Below are positions 27,096 to 40,300 of a stretch of DNA of 64,000 nt, piece by piece (within the stretch, counting starts at the first letter, position 1; each line of letters starts with the position of its first letter). Source of the stretch: Mansonella perstans (lineage: Eukaryota; Nematoda; Chromadorea; Rhabditida; Onchocercidae); NCBI GenBank assembly GCA_037074765.1, contig JBAMDO010000097.1:62001-126000 (forward strand), written 5' to 3'. The notes below the pieces were generated by a model. That model had not been told where the DNA came from. It was given only the letters and a program-made list of their open reading frames with translations, and ran no database searches. A program made the translations under genes and the position numbers.

Positions 27096-30000
27096 TCAGC
27101 TTTCTTTTACAGCACTTTTCTGAGTCAGTAAATCGTACAATCCCACTGAAGAGAACAGCTCTATATCCGCATTTGATGTTGCCGCTGAATTTTCATTAGC
27201 ATTCTCTCGACTCTGATTACCATCACCGCCCATTTGCGCTCTTTGCATTTGACTGTTACTCCTTGAACTTATTCCTCCCGATAGCTGTGAGTCTCGGATC
27301 AGTAACTGTTCCGCTGACATTTTATCCAGCAACTTCTCTTTCCTCGTTCGATTAAAATGAAATCCTTCATCTGCGAGGTATCCATATAATAATGGAATAT
27401 ACTGCATCTTTCCAGCAGACCAAACCTATACAAATATTTAAAAGAATAAATAAACTGCACAATGTCATTTTTTACCAATTATTCTTGTCCGTATACTGAT
27501 AATGCAAACAAACAATAACATCAATTTTATGTTTAACGAACATGTGTTATGATTCAAGAAAACAAAAAGCCTTTACTCATACTCAAAATAGTACGCAAAA
27601 TTTTTGTAAAAGAGAAAGTAAACTTCATTAAAACTCGTTAAAACACACGAATGATTAGTGAAAGCAATCTTAAAAGCACATCTAATTAATTACGCTACAT
27701 AAGATTTTCATAACCACTTCAGTCAATTGAAATGAAAAATTTTGACTGTACAAACTATCATACCTAATGGATAAGGCGTTGCTTTCCTAAAGCTGCAGGT
27801 TCGAGTTCTGGCAGAATCGATAAATTAACCAATTATGGCATCATTTTATATGTTACTATGTCAAAAAATTTGAATTCTGCGATCTATGGAAAAGGCCTCA
27901 TTGTCCCTTAACTAATATTGATTGCAAAGCTTTATCATGACTTTTATTTATTGTGACATGCCTCAAACTTTATAATGTTCATCATAATTCCAAACTTACA
28001 ACAATCAGCAATGAGCCGTATTGAAATTTTGGGAAAAATGATAAGATTGTTGCTGATCCAAAATTTGCTCCACCATTTATTAATCCATAAGGAGCAAAAA
28101 ACAATGATGGGATCGTTTCAACCACAAATAGAGCAACAATTGCCGAATTTCCTATAACTCAAAGTAATTTCATTAAATTAACATATCATCAGTGACTTAT
28201 ATCAACGGCAAAATTACTGAATTTCTGTTAACGCAAATAAGAAAAACAATATATTCCTTAACTCGCTTTCATTAGTGAAATAGGCAATAACCATGCGTTA
28301 ACACTGCTGTATGAAAACTTTCGCAGTGTAATATAATGTTCGACGTATGAAGCATAAAGATAGATCTTTGGGAAATTCAAATGACCGCAACTGTTAAAGT
28401 GCTTATTACACAGCAGCAGCTATATCAAAAGCGAGTCCTCAAACGTTCAACTATATTAATTATTTACAGCATAAAAAACTAATTAACTCGTGCTAAAATT
28501 CGAATAGTTTCAATGTTAAAATTACTTTACCACTAAAAGTAATAGCGATACGTTGTCCATCAGGAGAAATTTTCATGTCACGAATATATCCGCCAACTTT
28601 GTTCGTACTACTGTTAGTACTGTTACCACCGCAACTACTATTATCTTGATATTCTAGTATCATTTCCGAAAGATCGTATACAGGAAGAGCGATTTCAGAT
28701 CCATATGATAACCTGCAATGAAATAAAAACAACTGTATGAGATAAATTCTAATGGCATAACTAAAAAGTTAACAAAAAAAAATGAAGCAGATAAAAATTT
28801 TATTCTCAAATTACCGACAAAAGAGTAGCGTTAAAGGAAATAAACTAAATTAAACAAATTCAAATGAGAATTCCTAAAACTAAAGAATAGAAATCTAACA
28901 ATATGCGAAGCTTGATTTTCAAATAAAGATACTGCTTACTGATCATTCGCCATATTTTGTAGCTTTTTCACAAAATGAATACCACGAATGAATGGCTCAT
29001 CATGTGTTGCAAAAAAAAATACATCACTTAAGGGAGTCCAAACTGCTGCTATACATAGACCTCTTAGCTTTTTCCACCGTTCTTCATGCCACGAATGACG
29101 ATCGTAAATACTTTAAAAAGCATGGATGCAAATTTATAGCAAGGAGAGACATCTATATTTGACAGAATTAAACTGAATTAAATAATGATGATTTTAACAA
29201 AGTCCTCGTACCTTATAATATTTCCGTCATATGCAACAGCTATTTTATCACCATTAGGGGAAATCCATACATGACGAATGCGATTATCAGCCCACGAACC
29301 AATTAGTTCACTCTCACCATTACTTGTATCCAGAATCTAACATACTTATTTCATAATAATAATCCAAAAATTGATGTGCTTATTGTGCAAAAATACTGGA
29401 TCTATAACTTTATCTTAATCACGATGCTTAGACTAAAACCTATTACATTTCTTGTAAAGCAATATTATATTCGGATTCATTATATGAAAAAACATTGTTC
29501 AAGAAATCCCAGTACGTTTTTCTGGATTATTTCTTCACAGTATTATTGCATAAATGAAATATTGTTTAAAAAGAAATATGTGCAAAAAGACAATATTTCT
29601 GAAAAAATCAGCAAAATTAATGTTTTCTTCTGAAATTTCCAATAATTTTATGACTTTACAATTAATAACCTATTCAAATTACTGCAACTTAACTTGATAA
29701 GATAAAAAAAAAAGTACCTGCAAACATGATGATGACGTTGAAACAACAAATAAAGCTTTATCAAAAATAGAATCCCAAAAACACTCTGTTATTGGAGCAA
29801 GTGATGACATTTCGATGACATCTGCGCAACTGATCGGTGGCCTGTCATAAGAACAATGTAAATTATTCCTATCGGAAAACTTATAAGTGATTTAGCAAAA
29901 TATATTTATACTAACCGAATATTTAAGTTTTGCTTGTCAAGCCTCCAAATTATCACGGCATGGGTACAAGCCACTGCTAACACCATACGATCAAACGGTC

Positions 30001-31700
30001 TAAATGAGTAAAGTATAATCGAAATAAAACTTAATTAATCAGAGAGATTAGAGTTCATTTTAAAATGGTGCATATCAAAATGATTCATAAAACTGAGTGC
30101 CAAATTAACTTCAAAATTTCGTAGTTATCAACTAAAATTTACTGATGAAAAAAAGAAACGATTGCATTACTTCCAAGCCATGTCAGTTACATTTTGCTGA
30201 TATTTATGCTTTAATGTGATAGGTAATCTGTTAGAGCCGCAACAAAATATTCTAATACAATCGTTATTTTGACATACTGCAATTCGATGACCGCTATTAT
30301 GTACTGCAATACGACGAATCCAATTTGTCGTCCTGAAATTGATGTAACTAAAAAGCCAAATAAAACAAAAATTTCATTATTAAAGTTGCAGTATTTGAAA
30401 AATTAAAAAGATTCATTTCAAACATCAACTATCGTAACCCAAGTATAAACTGATGTTTGCTAATCATATATAATTGTAACACACAAAATGGTTCTAAACG
30501 CTGTCTTAAACGGAGCAGTAGTTTCAGATTATTTCAGATTATCAAATATCAGATTATTTAGGACAAACATACTATCAGTTAAATGAGCTTCACTCAAACG
30601 TTTTATAAATTAAAAAGATTACCAATTCAATGTAGATGAAGTTTGCATGATCGAATTATGTAAGCTTTCTTCGGATTTAGCAAAAACATTAGTAATATCA
30701 GCATGAGCTTTATTGAAGAATTGACCTGCCGATGAAAACCAATTATTGTAAGTGACAGTACCACTTACTGCATTTCTAATACGATCAACCAGACTATCAA
30801 CACTTCTGGCTACCCTCAAAGTCGGTACAAAAATAAAGAATATAATTCAGACATCACAGTGAGCTATAAGATTGAACTTTCCGTCATATCAAACATAAGT
30901 CTGCCTACTGACATTTCTTCCTTTTTGTATTTGAAGAAATTATCATTCAAAGTTGAAACGCTCAAAACATTCCTCACTAACCAACTATTTATGGCTTGTT
31001 GAAATCGACTTTCTTGACTCTCTACGAAAGCTTCACGAATATTTTCGCGTGGTAACGACTGTTGCAATCGGTTCAATAATTCATTTTCAATTTTCGGAAA
31101 TGTACTTAACTGAAATATTTAACACTTTTGTTTATTACACTTCCCATTCCAGAAAAAATAGATAACGTCATCATAAAACATGAAATTTTGCAGATAAATA
31201 TTTCTTTTACATATGTTATCTATTCATCCTACTTAAATTCCACGCATTTTAAATGAACATTTTCATGCACTATATTGAAAGAGCAAAAAAATTACTAATA
31301 TACTTGTTTCTGTCCATTTATACATTATGAATTTATCCCGTATTAATTACTTAGAAGTTAATTCAAAAATAATTTAGATAACAAATTATAAAGACAGAAT
31401 ACATGGAGGATAAAAAAAACCTCCTAATTACTAAATTAATTAAATTGTAAATCAGAAATAGCTTAGAAATAAAAACGAACTGAAATACACAATTACTAAT
31501 CACCTGATAAACTGAGATACAAAAATTACATTCATTAAAATGGACAATTTGTAATGAAAAATTGGTGCTTAACAAACCAATGCATTTTTTTCGATTTCAT
31601 CCAATTCTTCTTTAGTACCGTAAATTAATCGACCATTTGTTTCATACAAACAGACCGGAAGATGAGATGATGCAACGGGTGGAAGCTGATACGATGACAT
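27096..31700 (-). CDS. AAAS: Aladin (AAAS) homologue, WD-repeat nucleoporin
   Basis: Aladin is a WD-repeat nucleoporin of the nuclear pore complex. Exons: 31700-31578, 31109-30895, 30814-30623, 30332-30171, 29999-29916, 29841-29718, 29336-29212, 29110-28940, 28712-28531, 28151-28000, 27425-27096, totalling 620 codons with stop (619 residues; human aladin is 546). Residues 1-176 match the helical N-terminus (REAFVESQESRFQQAINSWL against RTAFIHHREQVWKRCINIW). WD blades follow: WIRRIAVHNSGHRIAV, MAWKPFDRMVLAVAC with IIWRLD, RHVWISPNGDKIAVAYDG and IRDMKISPDGQRIAITFSG. Exon 10 supplies SLLIV and exon 11 VWSAGKMQYIPLLYG, matching the family [20 protein letters not shown]. The acidic and Ser/Gln-rich tail is diverged. 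The junction between exons 2 and 3 (30895/30814) is the weakest; the others have good GT-AG sites in phase. Confidence 0.92.
27743..27820 (+). pseudogene. tRNA-Arg(CCT)-like sequence, degenerate, in aladin intron 10
   Basis: CCTAATGGATAAGG (27763-27776) is the D-arm typical of eukaryotic tRNA-Arg, TTCCTAA gives a CCT anticodon loop, and GCAGGTTCGAGTTCTG resembles a T-arm. The anticodon stem has a mismatch, the variable region is almost absent and no clear seven-base acceptor stem can be formed. It is most likely a decayed tRNA gene or a tRNA-derived repeat, lying antisense to aladin. Confidence 0.6.
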
Positions 31701-34394
31701 AATAAACAATCTTCAAAACAATTACAAATAATAATTAATCAACAAACAATTTACCACTCCGGCAACTTTTTCATTCCTATACAACTTTGTTTTTGGTGTA
31801 ATTTTTTTTTGAAATCTATCAAATTTATACCTTACCGAAATATATGTATGCACTTAAATATTAAAAATATTAAGCCAAAAAAAAAATTACACCAAAAATC
31901 TTGAACGGTAACTCTATAACCAACAAATATGTTATCGTTATCTTATTATCAAATAAGAAACAAATCAAAATATAAATAGAATATAATAAAAAGAAACCAA
32001 ACATTATATAAATTTTAACGAAACGTCAACATAAAGAATAGATTTATACAAATTCGACATGCAATACTTGTGGAAAAAAAATGAAATAGCACTTTGAAAA
32101 TTAAAATTATAGTTATAGCAAAATATCAAATTAAATAGAAAAGGAAAAAAAAAAGACAACATTTAAATATCGTAATAATGAATTAAATAATGAACTGAAT
32201 AAATTAAAATTAAAATTTCCTGATAAATTAAAACATTAAAATAAAAATATAGCAATATGAAACAAAATCAAATCAAAATATAAAAGAATTACTTTTTTTG
32301 AAATTTTTTGAATGTTTTAAAAATTTTTAGGAAAAACAGAATAAGAATTTATTAGAAATCAATAATTCAAAGAAAGAAAAGGGAAGTGGACTTTACGGCA
32401 TATCATTTATGGCATATCCATCAAACAGTAATAATTAAGAAATTCAAAAAAAGTTTCCTCTTTCATCTATCAATCTTTCTCTTCGAAGCACTAATTTATG
32501 TATAGCAGCTCTTTTATGTTTTTTTCTGAAGCATTACGTGATAACATTTTGCTGAAACATGAAACGTAAACGTGAAACTTACGTTTTTGAAACTTAAATA
32601 CAATTGCAATTCTTTATAACTTTTGCATGTATGCATGCTTCCATTTAGGTATTCTTAAAGCAATTTAAATTACAAATGATTTTTAAGAATACAAAAATGT
32701 TTTTTTTTTGCTTCTTCCATTAGTTCATATATATACATTGTAAAAATTAGCCATTATTTTCATAAGTGGCAAATTTAATCGGAATAGATATAATTGATTA
32801 CCCAGGAAACTAGATACTTTACCTCTCTTATCCTTATTTCACCCAGGGAACTCTTTTGATTTTAGCTAATTATAACATTCTTTTCTACGGTGATAATTTT
32901 ACCAGAAAATTTCAACCCAAAAAAATTCATTTCATTACCTAATTCATTTTATTTTTCAAAGGAATTCTTTTGGATCTACTAAATTATAACTTTCCGTTTC
33001 CTTTCATCCATTATGATAATTTTATTGAAAAATTTTCATTCTCAAACTATTCTGGAATTTCAGATCTCGTTAGTTGCAGATATTTGTTTTTTTTTTGAAA
33101 CGTATTGAATATGGAACGAAAAAGTCAAATATGGCAATTGCTTCTTTTTTTTTTTTGTTTTATTTTAACGGCATTTTCTTTGTCACCTTCCTCTTTTTGT
33201 CTTTCAATTCAAATTTTAATTTTTTAATTTCTTTTCAATTCAAATGTTATTTTTCATTTTTTGCTTTTTCGTTTTTAATTATTATTATTATTACTTTTTT
33301 TGTTTGTTTTCCTGATAAATTTTTAGCAATTCACTCGCACTATGGCAGCGCCATCGAGAACTTTTACCAATGGTTAGCAATCTTGGCAGTAATCTTTATT
33401 TAATAATCTTTCTATAGATCAAAAAATTCATTAGTGGTAGAGCTAATCGACATATTTCAATAGACAAGAAAAGGGAAATTGAAAATTTTGAAACTGTACC
33501 AAAATCACTGTAAATATTCGTTATTGGAAATTTATTTATTAATTTTGAAAATGCAAATCGAAAAATTTAATAGTATCAGAATTAGAAAATTTCAACTGAA
33601 TTTTTTACTTTTGAAATGCAATTTAAGAAATTTGTTCATCGTTGATTTTATCTATAGTCTGTAGATTTCCTATAGTTAAAGTAACACTTGAATATTTTAA
33701 ATAAATAAGAAATGATATAAGTGGGAAAAGTGTTGTTGTTATTATTTGTTCAAGTGACAAATGTGTTGCTGTTGTTATTATTTGTAAATAAATTTTGTTC
33801 AGTGCTTCAAAATTTAATATTTTGAAACAAACAAATCAATAAAAGTATAGTTTTTTTCTGGAATTTTCTGGCATTAATAAAAAAAAAAAATTAATAAAGA
33901 GAGAGATATTAGGAAAAAGTAAGGCATAAGCTATGACAATATTTTGATTAAATTTGGCCAATTATTAAATTTCTTTATTATTAAAATTTGATCAAATAAA
34001 TGAAGTGATGATTTCTCTTTGCTAGCATTCAATAAAAATTGTCCCAATAATGAGGCAGGAAGAATGCTTAAAAATAAGAATGAAGAAAATGTCAAGTGAA
34101 TGAATGAGAATGAAAATTTTGGAAAGAGATGCAAAAAAAGAAGCCTAGGATGATACTTAAGGCTTAGGATGAAGTCTAAGCTTAAAGCTTTAAGTATTGA
34201 GCATACATTTTAGCTTCATCATTTGAATGATTCAAAGTAGAAAAATTGTTTTTTTCGCCTCTTCCTCCTTTTTTCCCCTTTCTCTCTCTCTCTCTCTATC
34301 TTTTTCTCTTTTTTGCCTCATTTAATTTTGAAATTGGTAAGATCATTTTTTGTTTTTTTTTGATGTATCATTGTGAAAATATTTTATTGAAAAA
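31701..34394. other. Intergenic region between aladin and unc-47, diverging promoters
   Basis: About 2.7 kb separate the two divergent start codons. The DNA is AT-rich with T-runs and a CT-rich tract (34256-34312). Open frames at 33074-33403 and 33931-34134 are low-complexity Phe/Leu or Ser/Leu strings. No RNA gene or element was recognised. Confidence 0.6.
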
Positions 34395-37300
34395 ATGGAA
34401 GAGCTATATGATACAACAACAACGACTGCTGCTACAATTACCACCACTACCACACGACAACAGCGCCAACAACAACAACAACAACGATTACTTTATGGAT
34501 GGAAAGATTGGACAAATAGGAATATTTTTACAACTTCTATTGATGAAACAATAATCGCTGGTGGTTATCAGAATGTGGAAGCAATTGCTCTGCAAAGCAG
34601 CGATCTTCAAGGTTATCATTGACATATCAGCATACTACTATCATTATAATTATTATGACTGTTAATTGTTGTAAAAGTAATTGTTATCATTATTACTGAT
34701 ATTATTATCATTATTAATATTATAATGATAATTGTTATTAATGTTATTTTTATTACTATTATTATTATTATAGTTTTATCATAGTCTGTTATTAGTATTA
34801 TGATAATAATTATTATTAAATTTATTATTACTATAACTATTACTGTTATTATTATGTTATAATTATGCAATTCAGTCAATAAAAAACTGCTGTAGAGGAA
34901 ATTTTGAAAAAAAGAATTAAAAGTGAAATATTCAGATAATGTATAATTATAGATTACTTGAAATAATCATTTTTTTAGAAGAATCAGCTGAGGAGATTGA
35001 TGATGCAAATACTTCTGGACAACCAATTACCGCATTGCAAGCTGCGTGGAATGTTACTAATGCAATTCAGGGAATGTTTATCGTTGGTTTACCTATCGCT
35101 GTTAAAGTATTACTTCAAAAATATTTCATACTTTTTTTTAAATATAACAGTATATAAAACGAGCAAGATAACTTATTGAATTTCTTTTTTTTCTCATTTG
35201 TCAACTATTTGTCATTCTTCAAACATTTTTTCGATCACCGTTCATTTTTTTCCTTTCTATTTGTTGTACAATCTAACTTTTGTAATTTTTGTATCGATGG
35301 ACATATTCTTTGGTACATTCTTTTATCATCTAGGATTTAAGATTGATGATGATATAACTAAAATCCTATAAGATGTTTCTTAACAACATTCAATATCGAT
35401 GGTACTATCAAACCATTCGTATTTATATGATTTATGAATGAATGATATTAACTAGAATGCTTATCCTAGAATCTTGAATTCTTATTCTTTAAGCATCGAT
35501 GATGATATAATTTAGAATCCAAACATATTTATTTACAACGTTCAAAATCAATGATATTATCTAACCACTCGTATTTATAATTTAAGAATGAATGATGTTA
35601 ACTAGAATATTGGATTTTTAATTCAGATTTAGGATTCTTATCCTAGAATCTTGAAATCTTCTTATCCAAATCTGTGGATTTTGAAACTACGCTAAATTTC
35701 ATTAGTCAAAATGTTTTATTGTTTGGACAAAGCAAAGAAGAAATGATAAAAGATAGGACAGAAAAGAATGAGATAAAAATGCTAAAGGTAAGGTTTAGCA
35801 GTAAATTTAATTTTTCACCCAACTGTCTAGTTCCTAATCGTAAAGTATGGCCTGAAGTATAGCCCTAACAACTGTGATCTTTCATCCGTTTTGATATCAT
35901 TAACATTGATATCATTTGTTATCATAAATGTCGTTACCCATTTTGATATCAATAACATTACCATCCGTTATCACGACCGTTTAGTGTCGTTATCAAACAA
36001 CTCTCTAACAATAGTGATGAAAATTTAAAGATGAAATTCATAAACTTAAGTTTTAAAGAAAAAACAGAAACAAAATTCTTAACACTAATTTTTTTTGGCA
36101 TTTTAAAAATGCGTTGAAATTTGTTGATAAATTTAATTAATACATTGAATTGGAATCTCATTTTGCATAATTTGTTTTAATGATTTAAATTTGAATAATC
36201 TGTAATTTGTCTTAACGAGATGGCATAATATTAGATAATTTGATGGATTTTTTTAACTTTAAAAATTTGTCATCGCTGATGACAAATTTTTGGTATATAG
36301 GTGATATTACGTGGGCAATTAATCTTTAAAACATTCATTTTCATTTTGTAAAAAATCATATAACATTTGTTTGTTAGTTATATAAATCTTTTCAACAAAT
36401 AAATTTTACTTGTTGAGGAACGGTTTATTTTGTGTCTATAAAATTTGATAATTTCTGAGTATCATTAGTCAATTATAGCTATACTGAAATTAATAAATGA
36501 ATAATTAAGCAAGTGATTAAGATAAATAAGCAATATTAATTTGCTGCAAAAAAAGAAAACAGCAGAAAATTAGTTGCATATTTCATTATTTGCATATTTT
36601 ATTTTAAGCAATTAGAATAAAATTTCAATCATGAAAAGAAAGGATTTTACATTTTAATGTTACATTTTGCTAGATTACTTGAATTTCAGTAAACATACTG
36701 TAAACTTATGGAATGCTACCATAAAACTCATGTAATCGTGTTTTTATAACTATAAAATAAAAAAGTTGGAAAGAAAATGAATAATAACTGCGCTGCTCAA
36801 TATATCATTAATATAATCTTCGTTATGTTCAATTAATTGAAATTAGTTGTAATTTTTTAAGTAAAATTTTCTGACTGGAATGAAATTGAAAAATTATTTA
36901 AAATTAAATTTATTTCTTCATAAAATTATTAACAATTACGGACAAAAGAAAAAAACAAGTAAACAAAAGTCTTATTCATAACTTTTTAATTAATAGCAAA
37001 TATTAATATTCAATATCTCTTATCACTCTTTCCTGCTTCAGTACTTTACATTACTTTCTATGTTCCTTTTTGATAGCTTAAATACCTTTAATAGACATTA
37101 ACATTTAATATTACTTATCGGTTCTATTAATTATTTCACAATTTATAATTATTCAATTTCTATTTTCAATTGTTGTTTTTAGCTTAACTTTAATTAAGGT
37201 TGGTGGCTGGTGGACAATTGCAGCAATTCTTGGTGTTGCATATTTGTGCTATTGGACTGGAATTTTACTCATCGATTGCTTATATGAAAATAATATTAAA

Positions 37301-40300
37301 GTGCGGTACATACTTTTCTTAATGATAATGAAGAAATAAATAAATTCAGTAATTTTTGTAAAAATTCAATAAAAAATAATAACAATGACAAAATTTTTTG
37401 TTTTAATTCAAATTCAGAAAAAAATAGAAAACATTTTCAGTACATGAAAAATTAGAGATTTTTCGAACAATTTTCTTTCCAATTACTTAAAATTTAAAAT
37501 TTTAAAATTTCGTTAAAAAAAAGACTATACTACAGATAAGAAGTACGTATCAAGCGATAGCAGAAGCATATCGTCCAGGAATGGGTCGCTTTGTATTATG
37601 CGCACAACTGACGGAATTACTTAGCACTTGTATTATTTATATTGTAATTGCGGGTGATTTACTTCAAAGTTGTATACCGTCACTTGGTGAGTGAGAAGAT
37701 TGAATAAATCATCAGATCAGATATTATAATATACTGTATCGTATTCATCAAAATACAAAAAAAAAAAACCATTAATTAGAAAAATTGATCTTTGATTTAC
37801 TTTAAAAGTGTTTAACAATCTCCAGGACATATTTTAATGATTAATTTATAAATTTCATGTATATCTTTTCTATGGATTAAATTTTTAAAAACATTTTACT
37901 ATTTCGTTATCATAAAATGTTTTTGAATGTTAAAATAAAATTAAAATTAACTTAAAATTTCAAAATTAAAAAATGTATTTTTGTTGAAAAAAAAAATGGA
38001 AGATAAAAGTGAACTATTTGATGTTTCTTCAAAATTGTAATCATAAAAAAAAAAGAAAAAAACAGTAAAAATTAAAAGATAGAGAAAAGAGAGAGGAATT
38101 GAAGAGAAAAAAAAAAAAAATTAAAATCAAAATTAAATTTTGAAAAAGGAAACGCGATATTTAAATGTATTTATGCATGCAATTTTTTTTTCTCTTTTTT
38201 CGTCATTTCTAATATTTTGTTGTAAAAAAAATTTTTCCAGATAAATCTGCTTTAATGATGCTTGTAACAACAGCACTTCTTGGCTGTGCTTTTTTGGACT
38301 CAATTCGTGTGGTTAGCAATTTGAGCCTAATAAATACCATTTCACATCTAATCATTAATGCTATCATATTCGTTTATTGCTTACTACAGGTATGTTTGTG
38401 GTATTTTTACTAATTTGATTATATTTCGAAAAAAAATGAAAAAATTAATAAATGAAAAATTTCATAGAGAAAAATAAAAATTTACAAACTTAATGAATTT
38501 TAAAAAAAAAACATTTTTTTAAAATATTAAATAAATTCAGTAAATATCAGCAAGTGTAATAAAATCTAAAGAATAGTTAAAACTTAAAAAAAAAACTCTA
38601 TTAAATTATTTTATGTGAATTTATAAAATTTTAAAATTAATACAACCGATTATAAATACCCAAATTGTAAAACGCGACTTTGCCTTTATTGGTAAATAGA
38701 GATATAGCAGTAGGTAATATAATTAATATGATGAAAAAAAGTTCAGAAGTTATCATTGAGGTTTTAGCTGTTTGATCTATGCCATAGAGATAGCATGGAA
38801 TTTCAGAAGTCCTGGCTGAGGTTTTAGTGTTTGATTTATGCCATAGAGATAATATGGAATTTCAGAGCTCATCACTGAGGTTTTACTTGTTTGATTTATG
38901 CTAGCGAGATAATGTGGTTATCGAATAAGATACCTAATATATCATTATCAGTTACTTTCTACTGTCCAATAATAAATCTTACATATTCAATGATTTTTTC
39001 TAATACAATCCTGTTTTAGATAAAATTTAAATTAAAATGAACAATTTTATTCTTAAGCTTTTTTTGAATTTACAAATTTTTTTTTGATTGTAAAATAACT
39101 TTTAAATTAAAATTTTTTTTAACAAAAGTTTTAATAGAACCTGAAAAGATTTTATTTTTTTAAATATAATAAATAGGCCATTCCCGAGGTAGATGCAATA
39201 TGTAGGGTCGACCCACACGGTGGGTGTGGGTGAGTAGCAAGCTCCTAGCCTCTACAAACCCATCATGGCTACAAAATAGAATAATTTCGAGGTGATAATT
39301 TTTAAAATTTCTTTTACGATATCTGATTGGGTATGGTATAAAGTACCATTTACCTTTAATATACGTACTATGCCTACGGTAATTGGTGTAGTTGTTTTTG
39401 GTTATACATCACATATTTTTCTACCTTCATTGGAAGCATCTATGGAGGTTTGTTTGTTTGTTTATGTTATAATAAAATTTAACAATTTAAATTTTTTTTA
39501 TTTCAAAATTTACTTTCATTGATTAAAAAAAAAAATTGTCATTCGAAGAATTTTTGTTAATTCTTTTTTTCAATTTTTTTGTTATTCAAATATTAGTTTT
39601 CAATTTTTATTGAAAAATATTCTGTTTTTATTATTCAAATATTAGTGTTCCAATATTTAGTCAATTTGTTAGCAAAAATAATTTTACTTAAGGATCCAAG
39701 CAAGTTTAAATGGATGCTACAATGGTCACACATTACTGCAGCAATATTCAAGGCACTTTTTGGTCTACTTGGCTTTTTAACATTTGGTGAATTTACCGAG
39801 AAAGAAATTTCCAATTCATTACCAAATCAAACATTTAAGGTTAGGGGAAATCTAGAGTGAAAGAAAAAAAGAAAAATTTTTTATTTTTAATTTAAATTAA
39901 TTTTTTTCTCTTTACATTCCATATCAATACTAATATTTTAAAAGAATTCTTTTTTTCCCAGAAGTATTAATGATTTTAATTAATTAACATGAATGAAATA
40001 TTATCCTACATTATCATATGTTTACTAGTATATTACAATACTAATCTAACCGATTGAATTACAAGAAAAAATAAGCAATACGTTGAACCGTGCAATACGC
40101 TTTAACAAGTTAGCTCAAACTCCTATTAATAGTTGATATCATCATTTTTATATTAAAGATTTTACACATTATTAGTAAGCAAACTTATATATATGTATAT
40201 TACAGTACCAACCTAACCGACAAATAAGCCTATAGTTGTATATTACAGTATTAACCTGATCGATAAGTAAGCCTATAGTTTAATTTTTAGCTTGCAGGAA

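Noticed and set aside
34616..34879. Ile/Thr-rich minus-strand frame
   Set aside because: Product of ATT/TTA microsatellite sequence in unc-47 intron 1.
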